Assembly (NCBI RefSeq): GCF_000002865.3
Contig: NW_001865069.1
Location: 414,441-426,930 of the forward strand
DNA from: Monosiga brevicollis MX1
Taxonomy: Eukaryota; Opisthokonta; Choanoflagellata; Craspedida; Salpingoecidae
Length of the DNA stretch: 12,490 nucleotides
Reading direction: 5' to 3'
Shown here: piece after piece, positions 1 to 8,476 of the stretch
Numbering within the stretch: position 1 is the stretch's first letter
Layout of the letters: each line of letters begins with the position of its first letter
The notes under the pieces: generated by a model
Told to the model about the DNA's origin: nothing
What the model saw: the letters and a program-made list of their open reading frames with translations, nothing else
Database searches by the model: none
Position numbers and translations under genes: made by a program

Positions 1-2412
1 AACATCCTCAAGTATGTACTCCCCTTCGTGCGGCGTTTGTCGAAACCACAGCCAAGTGTTGTTGCTTGACCCCCACGTCACGTTGCATTCCTGTGCGTTG
101 TCCGTCATTCACGGCCATTTTGTCCACAACTGAGCAGCTGCTTCTCGCAAGGCTCCGTCTACGATGCTGACCTTGGCCGTTGCGTACCCACGTTTCTGCA
201 TCGTGGCTGTGTGGCTGATGGTCCTTTGGTTGCCAATGCTGCACCTGTCACGTGCGCCAACACGGCTTTTGGTGACACATGCACTGTACGTGCGCCACCC
301 GCTCGTAGAAAATGCGGGCACTCCATTATGCTGCACCCGGCCTGCTCTCGTGACCTGACCCGACCTGACCTGTCTGTTGCTTAGATGAGCTGTGCATCTG
401 GCTTCGAAGCCGCCAATACCGCTGAGTTTGAGTGTAACGAACTGGCTCAATGGGTTCCAACTTCGGGTAGCCCCTTGACCTGTACTGACATTAACGAGTG
501 TGACACCGCGGGCACTTGCCCGCCCTCCTCAACCTGTGCCAATCTGCCGGGCACGTTTGAATGCCAGTGTGACGGGTTTACCATTGCTCCTACCGAAAAG
601 GGCTGCTATGGTTTGTATGTTGAATTTTTGTCCACGCCAGAGAAGCTGCTCTTTGACTTTACTTCCCAGTGCCAAAAGATTGAGAAGACCGTTTCTGACA
701 ACATCCCCACCAACGCCGTTGCGGTGCTGGCATCGTTGACTACCTTCAATTCGCAACGCAACGACCACGTGGTGTACTCCCTCGGGCGCGACAACAGTGT
801 CACTTGCTACTTTCACCACAACCAGGTCTACGAGGCCAACACGTACTTTAACGATGTCTTGCAAACGCAGAACGGCGATGCCGGAGGTGCGTCCGTGAAA
901 CCTGCGCACCCGGCTCTCTCTGTCCCACGTGGCTTGAGCATGTGCTTTTGTTCCTTTCGTCAGAGCTGCAATACACTCACAGACAGCTTGCTCCACCCTT
1001 GCACGGAACAGGTGCGCAATACTTTGGAGCCAACACTGGAACAGCCATTATTCCGCTCAACGGCCGAACGGTCAAGGGCCTTATTGATGGAGTGACGCAG
1101 GGAACCAACTACATGACGGTGTACATCTATGGCTATCTGACCGGCGCTGGGCGCTCAACCATCCTGGACGTGGACAAGGTCAACAACGTCCTCAGCAGCT
1201 CGACATCGGGCTTTGACCGCTATAGCATGAAGCCGATCAATCTCCCAGCCACGGGTGTGACGGGCTTGCTGACCACCACCACCACCTACGTCACCACTCT
1301 GGGGGATCACTACAATGTGGTCCTGGGCCGTGACTCCAATGTGCCCCAGAATTACAATGAGGCGCCCTACACTTCTACAAACAACTACTGGGGTGACAGT
1401 ACCATCACCAGTGAGGGCGATCAATCCGAGGCCAAAAACTACTACGGCACTAGCTCCTTCCTGGTGCGATTCCATGCAGCCCCCTTGCTGTCAGACGTTC
1501 TCAGCTGTAAAAAGACACCTGTAACCCTCACCGCTGACATGCCTGGTCCGATATCTCTCTCCCTCTCTCTCTCTTCTCCCTCGCTTTTCGACCGCACTTT
1601 GTAGATGACGGCAAGCTCGGACGACGGTACGGTCCAGGTCAACAATGGCATGGGCTTTAACGGCGCAGGCACCATGTACCTGACCATGGCAGTGTTTGGC
1701 TACATTCCGGCCGAGCAATTCACCAACTTCCGCTGGGTCGACGTGTCGGCGTCCCGACCCATCAAGTTTGACATCAAAGGGCGCACCATTCAGACTGATA
1801 TCCTGCCGCCCACAGCTACCGGTACGTACTACTCCTGACTAGAACAGCAGACAACAGAGCTTGGGGCAACTAATGGCTGTGTGCTTGCGCCGAATATAGG
1901 TGTTCCAACGAGTGCCAAGGGTTTGATTGTTTCTGCCTACACCTACGAGCCTCGAGGCAGCTCGGATCATGTCGTGCATACCTTTGGACGTAATGTACGC
2001 ACCTTGTCTGGAGCTTGCTGTCCCAATCCTGGTACCGTAGGTCGGATGCGCTGATCTTCCTTCATCTTCGGGTGGTTTCTCTAGGCTAACCACGGCAGTG
2101 CATGGGATAACAATATCCATGACAACAACGATTACTACAATGACGTGCAGATTTCTCACGATGTATGTGCCCAAGAGTCATGGTGCTTGCCTGCGTTTTT
2201 GAAGTGTAGCTCATCTGCTGCGTGCTTGTCGCTTTTTTTTGTGTCAATAGGGTGAAAACGCAGCTGACTACTACTATGGCCACTGGCATGGCACGCATAT
2301 CATTCCCCTCAAGGGAAATGGCGCCTTTGATGCCGTACTCTGTGATGGCGAGTCAACCCCAACTGTTTCACACTACGTGGTGCTTCAAGTTGTGGGCTAC
2401 ATTGCGGCTTGA
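1..2412 (+). CDS. Sushi/EGF extracellular protein with a triplicated C-terminal module (5' partial)
   Basis: Model: exons <1-11, 138-285, 385-886, 1012-1463, 1605-1821, 1900-1994, 2085-2162, 2251-2412. The joined frame stays open for 554 codons to TGA at 2410-2412, and every junction is GT-AG with matching phase. Residues (window numbering) 28-86 resemble a sushi/CCP domain (C28, C43, C52, C56, C70, W76, C86), split by the 286-384 intron. Residues 88-127 are a calcium-binding EGF domain: DINEC start, six cysteines (C92, 98, 104, 113, 115, 127). Residues 128-269, 270-413 and 414-554 are three diverged copies of one module, sharing a DH-x-V..GR motif, an Asn/Asp/Tyr-rich middle, a Y-Y/F-G motif and a final GY-I/L. 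I do not recognise this module. There is no C-terminal membrane segment, so the protein is probably secreted or surface-attached; its signal peptide would lie upstream of the window. Domain calls for sushi and EGF are firm; function is not inferable. Confidence 0.85.
128..285 (+). other. First half of sushi domain exon with upstream splice acceptor
   Basis: The exon starts at 138 after an AG at 136-137. The preceding intron (12-137) begins GTATGT, and the first 11 bases of the window are the end of the previous exon, joined in phase (AA|C gives Asn). The exon ends at ACT|GTACGT (285/286). The sushi cysteines C28, C43 and C52 are in this exon, C56, C70 and C86 in the next, so the domain only makes sense when spliced. 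Confidence 0.7.
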
Positions 2413-2969
2413 CCTCACTGGTAAAACATCTTGAGTTTTGAGTCAAGTGGCCGAACAGAGTCATCTGTAATCGTTAATGTCTGTGGGATGAGCAGGTCAT
2501 GTGTGTTTCCGCCGTTGGAGCTTTCCTTAGCGCTGACCTTGTCGTTTGTCTGACGAGCTTGTACCCTTCTTTTTCGGGCAACAGTTCTCCCATTTTGTGT
2601 CCCGACGATTTGTGGAAAGCGCCTATACACACGAGCATAATTACAAAAGCTACCACAAACGAATTCATGTGAAAGTCTCCCCTTTGGAAAGTTGCGCGCA
2701 CGGCCTGCGAGAGTGTGCAGTGGCTTGGGTTCGTTCAGGAAGGCAAGCCATAGCAAGGAAAAATAGAAGACACCACACGCACGCGCGTGTACCCTGCCAT
2801 CAACCAAGATGAACGGATAGATATCGGATCTGACCCATAAAAGTTGTGAATTTTGAGGTAAAAACCCCAAAAATTAAAAAAAATTAAAAATTTGGAATTT
2901 TTTGATTTGAGGAGTCAAGCGAAGCGAGGTTTTGATTTCCAGAGTTGGAACGGCGCAGAGCACGGCTTG
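2413..2969. other. Intergenic region: 3' flank of the sushi/EGF gene and 5' flank of the LRR gene
   Basis: About 557 bp without a supported gene. The minus strand has a 151-codon open frame (2415-2870), but it has no recognisable domain and no ATG-based model, so I do not call it. The right end (about 2846-2915) is strikingly A/T rich, with two copies of an AAAAATTAAA-like word and a 7-bp inverted repeat around TGG (about 2886-2902); it is the obvious place for the LRR gene's core promoter. No AATAAA was seen downstream of the stop. Confidence 0.5.
2846..2915 (+). promoter_or_regulatory. A/T-rich tract upstream of LRR gene, putative promoter
   Basis: A run of A- and T-tracts about 55-125 bp upstream of the first ATG of the LRR gene, in an otherwise mixed-composition region. 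It contains AAAAATT-TGG-AATTTTT, an inverted repeat. The promoter role is inferred from position only. Confidence 0.3.
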
Positions 2970-5501
2970 ATGGCAGCACCGGCGACAAGCCCGTTGGTGG
3001 CTGGGGTAGTCGAGGGGTTACCGGCAGCTGCACAGACCAAACTGGCAGAGCAGCTGCAGAATCAAGCACTGGTAGGTCAATTTATGGCCGGCCAGCGCTC
3101 TGTTCGCGGCGTTGGTGCGCAAGTCAGTTCATGGGCCGTGCATGCTCCTTGACGTCTTCATTTAGCTGGAACTGGACGCTGCGCGCTGCCGCCTGAACGA
3201 TACGAGTTTGCCGGCTGTTCTACAGCTGTTGCCACCTGTACGTGTGATGCTTGAGCTTTTGGTCACTTTTGGTCACTTTTGGTCACAACGAGCGACGCGC
3301 ATTTTTATGGCCTCCCATCATCGTATGCTCTACATGCGGGCTGCTCGCAGAATGTCCACAGCTTGCAGCTTGACGGAAATCTTCTGACGGCCAAGGGCCT
3401 AGATTCCCTGGTACACCATCCGGCACCGATCTGCCAACTTTCCCAGTCATGTCTCTTACATTGCCAACGGCATGGGTCCGGTTACCGCTTGCGAGCTGAT
3501 ACCTCTTGCTGGCACTACCTCTGCGAAACAGGTCGCACACGAGCACGAGTGGAGGTCGCTGAGCCTTAGCTTTAACAAAATCCGCGCCGATGCCGCAGAT
3601 AGCCTCACAGCGCGTGCGTAATCATCGCTGTCCCCCCTTGTGTCGCTTCCCTGAATCCTCTTGGCTGGAACACGTTGGCTACCACATCACACCGGACGTG
3701 TGCTATTTTTTGCAGTGCTAAAGCGCGAGTTGTTGGTTCTTGATATCTCCCATAACGCACTGGGAGATGAAGGTGCCTTTGTAGGTTTGCTTTTTGGCCT
3801 TCCTTGGATGCCCATTCTAGCCAGCAGTTGCTCTTTGACCCATGCGCCCAAAATCGTGATTGGTAGGGTCTTGCAGATGGGTTGCTCATGGGCGCGGCGT
3901 TGACACGGCTCGCATTGGCCAAAGCCCAGGTATGTGTATGTTTTGCCTTTCAGCCATCGCACCGAGCTGTACAGATGCTCATACCGGCCAACTCAACCCG
4001 CCTTCTTTTGCGGGCAGATTGGCGATCCTGGTGTGCTCGCCTTGTGTGAGGCCATGCCCGATACTCGCATCACACACTTGGATTTGAGCAGGCATGTTTT
4101 GCTGTACATGCAGCGATGCCCCCCCTCTCTCCCTTTATTTATGGAGCTGGGGGGTGTGGCCACACCAAGCTGGCGTCTGTGGCCAAAACAAATGCGGACG
4201 ATGCTCATCATTTCCACTTGCTGCCGTTGCTCAGTAACCGATTTGGCGAGGAAGGCCTTGCTGCCATCCTCTCATTGCCACGCACCATGACCTCATTGCA
4301 ATCGCTCACCTTGCGAAGCTGGTATGCCTCTGAGCTCGATATTGCCTGGATGCATGCGCCATTCATCGCCTCTTTGGGCATGGGTTCAAGATGACTGCCA
4401 TGCGCTTGGCTTCTTGCTTTAGTGAAATCCGAAGCATTGACATTGAGCCGCTGGCCGCAACATTGCGCGACGGCTGCTCATTACAAACCCTTGGTTAGGG
4501 CAGCGGCGCTTTGTCATTGTTTTGCACGCACTCGACCGGCGCAAGGGTCGCTCATCTCTTCATCTTGACCGAACATCAATTGCTCAATTTAGATTTGCGG
4601 GGCAACCGTATCGGTGACAAGGGCTTTAGCCGATTGACGCAGGCATTGCAATCGGCTGCCACCAAGCTTCAATCACTCGACATGCAGGTGCGTGTGTTGG
4701 GGTTGGCACGCAATGTGGGAAACGACGAAGCTACAGATTCAGACGCACTCACTCGTACTCCCACGCACGGCTTGTGAGGTGAGCAGAAAAATGGCCTGAC
4801 TGATGCAAGCATGCCGGGGCTGCTCGGTAAGTGAGAAACAGCATGCCTCGCCTCGAGGGTGCTGCAACCTGACCTGGCTGACGTTTTTGCGATTACGCCG
4901 CCGCCTTTTCCCCTTGCCACAGCCTGCCTTTGCACGGCCGGAGTCCAGCTGCACAACGTGAATCTGGCTAGCAATCCCGAGGTATGGTACAAAAAGCGAT
5001 TCTTGTGTCTGGGGCTTGATGAGTCAGTCTTGTCCATCGCATTGATTCGGGGCGCCAGAGCTAGGCGTTGAAAAACTTTTTTTGGAGGGTCGATTACAGA
5101 GGCGATTCTCCCGACTTGAAACACATGTACTCACGTGGGCTGGACATGCTGACTCAAAGATTACAGAGACCAGCGAAGACCTGCTGATAGCTATTGCGGG
5201 ACAGACCGCAAAGCTCCGAGCAGCTTTGCTCCAGCCGCCAAAGAAGGACACCACGGAGACCACATCAGCGCCTCAGGCGCACACGGGAAAGGATAAAAAA
5301 ACAACTTCACAACAACAGCAAACGAGCCAAATTAATCAGCCCGGCACTCCCATCCTCGCAGAGGAACGCGCTTGCAGCTCAGCAGCTACCACCACCGTAC
5401 CATCGCCAAGGCAACAGCAGACGGCAAGAGGGCGGCATTTGCGCTTGGATGATGCCCAAAGACCAGCTGACAACTCGGACAATGACGAGAGTCACGCTTA
5501 G
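2970..5501 (+). CDS. Ribonuclease-inhibitor-type leucine-rich repeat protein
   Basis: Model: exons 2970-3071, 3166-3237, 3351-3410, 3532-3613, 3716-3780, 3867-3929, 4018-4091, 4235-4321, 4423-4493, 4593-4687, 4787-4826, 4923-4981, 5061-5501; 436 residues. The start is the first ATG in the open frame. From about residue 35 to 310 there are roughly ten repeats of 25-30 residues of the form L..L.L..N.i.d.G...L, for example LQTLDLRGNRIGDKG and LVLDISHNALGDEG, typical of RI/NLRC-type LRRs that form a curved protein-binding solenoid. Several exons encode about one repeat. The tail (about 311-436) is Gln/Thr/Ser-rich with a QQQQ run and looks disordered. There is no signal peptide or membrane segment, so it is probably cytosolic or nuclear. 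The 40-nt exon 4787-4826 was added because it restores a full repeat and the phase. Intron 3411-3531 is the least certain. The partner is unknown. Confidence 0.8.
3257..3286 (+). repeat. 10-bp tandem repeat, three perfect copies
   Basis: TTTTGGTCAC is repeated three times without mismatch inside the second intron (3238-3350) of the LRR gene. It lies in the 5' half of the intron, far from the acceptor at 3350. No function is evident. Confidence 0.9.
4092..4234 (+). other. Probable GC-AG intron in the LRR gene
   Basis: The upstream exon ends TTG AGC AG and is followed by GCATGT; the acceptor is TCAG at 4231-4234. Joining AG to T gives Ser and the LRR core HLDLSSNRFGEEG, exactly on the repeat consensus. 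The nearest GT (4097) would place a TAA at the start of the next exon, so a GC donor is the simplest reading. GC-AG introns are a known minor class of U2-type introns. Confidence 0.7.
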
Positions 5502-5511
5502 GGTAGCCGGC
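5502..5511. other. 10-bp gap between convergent stop codons
   Basis: The LRR gene ends with TAG at 5499-5501 and the UTP3 gene on the other strand ends with TAA at 5514-5512. Any 3' untranslated region of either gene must run into the coding sequence of the other. No canonical AATAAA was seen on either strand close to the stops. Confidence 0.8.
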
Positions 5512-7878
5512 TTAAGAAAGCTTGGTAGATTTGGTGACAGTGCGCTTGATACCACGGGTCTCGCCTCGGTAGACGGGCACCTCCGTGACAGCTTCCTGCA
5601 CTTGGCCTTTGCGACGCTTCTGTGCGCGTTGGAATTTGTTGCGCTGTCGAACGCGGGGGTTGCGATATTCCTTTTTGCGCGCTGGCAATAGACCTGTACG
5701 CAACAAACAAAAATGAGTGGATTGACCTGATTCAATCGCAGACAAAACAAACCCAACAAACCTTTGTTCTTCATAATCTGATACGTGACGCTGCGCTGCT
5801 CAGCCGTGTCGTCCGTTCGCCCATCATCTTGGGGAAGCCTGTCGAGGGGTCAAGAGACACATGAGCAACTGGAGAACAACACACGGGCACAGTCGGAGCT
5901 AAAGCAAGCACAAACTAAACACGCACGTTTTGGCGAGCTTCTTAAGCTGCTTGTCTTCCAGCATTTGCGTGTAGTAGTCGTCGTGATCGCCCTCATCAGC
6001 AGAATCTCCAGAAAGGACAATATCTTCCGGAGCTGGTAGCTTGCCGCGCTTTGGCTTGGCTGTGACAGGTTTGGTGCCCGAACGCGACTTGAATACAGCT
6101 GCAGGTTCCTCTGCGACTTCTTCTTCTTCGTCTTCTTCTTCATTCTCGTCGATGGCATCGGTCGCTTCGTCCAGGGCTGCGAGCGCCTCTTGGAGAGACG
6201 GCAAGAGCACCTCATGCGCCTCGTGTGCTTCGGTCCACACCTGAGAGCACGTCATGAAATAAGCACAGCACTTGTACGGCAATACAGTCCAGAAGAAACA
6301 GAAACATGGCCCATGCCGAATTCATGATTCTCAGTCAAAGGAAGGAAATGTAGCAAACTGAATCCAACGCACAGCCACGAGGGCTGAAACGCATACACGG
6401 GACCCAACAAGCATGGTTCACAAGGAACCTTTGATCTTGCCACCTAACTTGCCCACCAGGCGTTTCGACTCTTGACGAAATGGGCCACGAGGACCCAAAC
6501 GCCGGCAACACTGGCGGGTAATAGGGATGGCTGTAGAAAATTGAAGAAGAGACTTCAAACACGAGACACAACACAACACAACACACACGCTTTGAAACAT
6601 GGAGAGAGAGCTTCACGCCGGAATACCCACCGTTTGTAAGCGGAGAAGAGAGGCTGCCACGGGGTGATGCTCCAACTCCTCGCGCGAACGGCGGCTCAAC
6701 ACGAGAAAGGAGACAATCGTGGCCATGTAGGCGTTGATAAGGGCCGAACGTTCGCTGACGTAGTTGACCAGGGCCTCAGGCAGACCCAGAGCCTCCAGAC
6801 GAGCGACAGCCGCGTCTTCATCTTCAAAGTGAGACATCAACGGATCCAAAAGCTGCGTCTTTTCTGATTTCTATCCAACGGTAAAATCACGACACGAGAA
6901 GAAATGAGAGGCGGAAGCAAGCCAATTTGGCAGACATGCGATCCAATCACGTATGGTCAAGTGATTGAACTACAAACATACCAAGACATCAAAAAGACCA
7001 GCGAGCTTGCCAAGTTCAGGGCGAGTGCGTTGCAGATACTTGGTGCGCTCTTCAACAGACATGCTTTCCAAGTCGCGGGGCACTTCTTCGACGGCAGGGG
7101 CGGCCGCAAAGCGGGCCTTTGTGGCCTTCTTGGGGGTCTTGGCCCGGGCAGGCTTGAGGGACTCGACCTTGGATTGAAGCGAAGCGGGGACAAAGTCATC
7201 GTCCGCCAACGCCTGTGCCTTGCGGCGTTGCAGCATGAGGGCTTCTTCCTCTTCAGCGGCGGCATCGGCCTCATCTTGGGAGTCGGTACCGTAGTCAAGG
7301 TCCACGTAGTTGGTATCGTAAAAGTCGTCCTTGCTCCGGCCCCAGCCTTGAAGAGACTGCTGCATTTCCTCATCGTCCTTTGTCTTGTCGTCGCCGTAGA
7401 GGTCGTCCGTCTTCACTTTGCGTTTTTCCGGCTTGAAGCTGTTGAGGAAGAGTTCATTGATGCCATCATCAAAATCGTCCATGTCATCGTCATCCGCCGC
7501 GTCGTCGACGTCGTCGTCGTCGTCATCGTCCTCATCCGCAGAGTCGACGTCGTGCACCTTGAGACCCATTACATGGTCGGCCTCATCGTCATCGCTGTCC
7601 ATGGGCATCGCGTCATCGTCGCCCAAAAGCACCTTCTCACGCGCGGCGTGAAAGGCGTCAATCTCGTCGTCCGATGTGCCGGCAACCTGTGACGTGGGGC
7701 ATGGTTCGCAAAGTGAGGTTGCCAACCACGATAGCAGGTGACCAGCATGTGCATTTAAAAAAACAAAAAACCAAAAACTCACCGCATCCTGAACTTGACG
7801 GCCACGATTAACCTCCAACTTGGGCTCTGCCAAATCGTCAATGGCGTACTTGCCCTTGGACCTCCGCTTCTTCGGCAT
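5512..7878 (-). CDS. UTP3: SAS10/UTP3-like small-subunit processome protein
   Basis: Model: complement of 5512-5693, 5762-5838, 5927-6240, 6631-6852, 6982-7686, 7783-7878; 531 residues, all introns GT-AG and phases consistent. SAS10/UTP3 proteins act in the nucleolar small-subunit processome during early 18S rRNA processing. The evidence is a basic start (MPKKRRSKGK), a long Asp-rich acidic stretch (about 62-110), the family motif GWGRSKDDFYDTNYVDLDYG at about 146-165, the Sas10/C1D helical region (about 245-370, including LEHHPVAASLLRLQT), a second acidic segment (about 366-390), and the conserved basic C-terminus (about 446-531) with VTYQIMKNKG, RNPRVRQRNKF and RKGQV..G.TRGIK. The length is close to known family members. 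The 6241-6630 intron (390 bp) is unusually long and may hold a snoRNA. An in-frame upstream ATG at 8034 would add a His-Thr repeat from the (CA)n tract; I prefer 7878 because of the family-typical basic start. Confidence 0.93.
6346..6515 (-). ncRNA. Candidate H/ACA box snoRNA in intron 3 of UTP3
   Basis: On the host-gene strand, hairpin 1 is built from three nested stems: 6512-6515 with 6439-6442 (GCCA/TGGC), 6504-6508 with 6449-6453 (TTGCC/GGCAA) and 6497-6503 with 6459-6465 (GGCGTTT/AAACGCC). One base later is AGATCA (6437-6432), a match to the H box ANANNA. A second arm follows: GAACC (6419-6415) or GGTTCC (6429-6424) can pair with GGATTC (6365-6360), and an apical stem CAGCC/GGCTG (6386-6382 with 6376-6372) has a 5-nt loop. 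ACA lies at 6351-6349, 14 nt after the start of GGATTC and three bases before the proposed 3' end, as the class requires. The total of ~170 nt is within the known range. No rRNA target was derived, and the fold was done by eye. Confidence 0.45.
7687..7782 (-). other. Stop-free 96-bp first intron of UTP3
   Basis: The intron begins GTGAGT and ends CACAG on the minus strand. Its length is divisible by three and contains no stop in the host frame, so retention would insert 32 residues, including a Phe/Trp/Leu-rich stretch, between QVQDA and VAGTSDD. The strong splice sites and the unlikely hydrophobic insert in an acidic nucleolar protein argue that it is normally removed. Confidence 0.65.
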
Positions 7879-7912
7879 GATGCCCCGGTCACTGATCCCG
7901 TGAAGACAAATG

Positions 7913-7914
<2 letters not shown>

Positions 7915-8002
<88 letters not shown>
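7915..8002. repeat. (TG)44 microsatellite
   Basis: Uninterrupted TG dinucleotides, 88 bp. In the sense of the UTP3 gene it is (CA)n ending 36 bp before the ATG, so it is either 5' untranslated sequence or core promoter. Confidence 0.98.
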
Positions 8003-8003
<1 letters not shown>

Positions 8004-8118
8004 CCACGCTGTCCACCACGAGGGTCAACGACAAAGTGCGTCAAACAACACACTATCGCATTTCCAATTTTTTAGGCGGAGGTAGAAAGTAAAATACATT
8101 ATTGCGCCGTTTCGGCAA

Positions 8119-8126
8119 CTCTCTCT

Positions 8127-8167
<41 letters not shown>

Positions 8168-8226
8168 CTTGCACTTTACGATCTCTTCTCTCTTCTCTCT
8201 CTCTCTCTCGCTCTCTCTCTCTCGCT
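8119..8226. repeat. Compound (CT)n-(TG)18-(CT)n simple repeat
   Basis: A short CT run (8119-8129), then uninterrupted TG from 8131 to 8166, a 13-bp spacer, then mostly CT/TCTC to 8226. It lies about 250-360 bp upstream of the PKD-domain gene start and in the far 5' flank of UTP3. Confidence 0.95.
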
Positions 8227-8476
8227 CTGGTGAGTGGTGTGCGCGCTCGCTTGTGTCGGGCGTGTTGTGTGCCTGGCGGGGGGTGGTGGGAAAGGGCAGA
8301 GGCACCTTGTTGGTGCCCGAGGGAGGGCGGAAAGGGGAGCCATTGAGAGATCAAAGTATAGATTGAACCGCGTGTGGTTCATCGGTCAAGGAACAGATGG
8401 AATCAGTGACAGTGACAAGCAGGACCGGGATCGCTCACGCTGGCTTTGTTGCAAGCAGACTCTTGGAGACGCCAGA

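Larger units (their letters stand above)
7879..8476. promoter_or_regulatory. Divergent intergenic/promoter region between UTP3 and the PKD-domain gene
   Basis: 598 bp separate the two divergent start codons. It contains a (TG)44 tract (7915-8002), a (CT)n/(TG)18 tract (8119-8166), a CT-rich block (8180-8226) and a G-rich block (8275-8340) with several runs of three or more G. A perfect 6-bp inverted repeat, GGCACC-TTGTT-GGTGCC, lies at 8301-8317. It must contain both promoters; no TATA box is obvious. Confidence 0.6.

Noticed and set aside
942-1011. ATG at 942 as a separate gene start
   Set aside because: It lies in an intron of the sushi/EGF gene; the acceptor at 1011 joins the preceding exon in phase and completes the first repeat.
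2415-2870. Minus-strand open frame of 151 codons between the first two genes
   Set aside because: No ATG-started model, no domain, no splice support; composition looks non-coding.
2413-2969. Search for tRNA or other small RNA gene
   Set aside because: No T-loop GGTTCRANNCC-like motif with a matching acceptor stem was found here or elsewhere in the window.
4688-4948. Single 261-bp intron in the LRR gene with acceptor at 4948
   Set aside because: It leaves a truncated repeat. Adding exon 4787-4826, with strong splice sites including GTAAGT, gives a complete repeat in the right phase.
6418-6600. Basic open frame on the minus strand inside UTP3 intron 3 as an extra exon
   Set aside because: No donor/acceptor pair keeps phase 0 on both sides with an acceptable sequence, and joining 6631 directly to 6240 aligns well with the Sas10 region after HPV. 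The region is better explained as RNA structure.
6904-7692. Long plus-strand open frame (262 codons)
   Set aside because: It is the complement of the acidic UTP3 exon; Asp codons read backwards as Val/Ile. No domain and no splice logic of its own.
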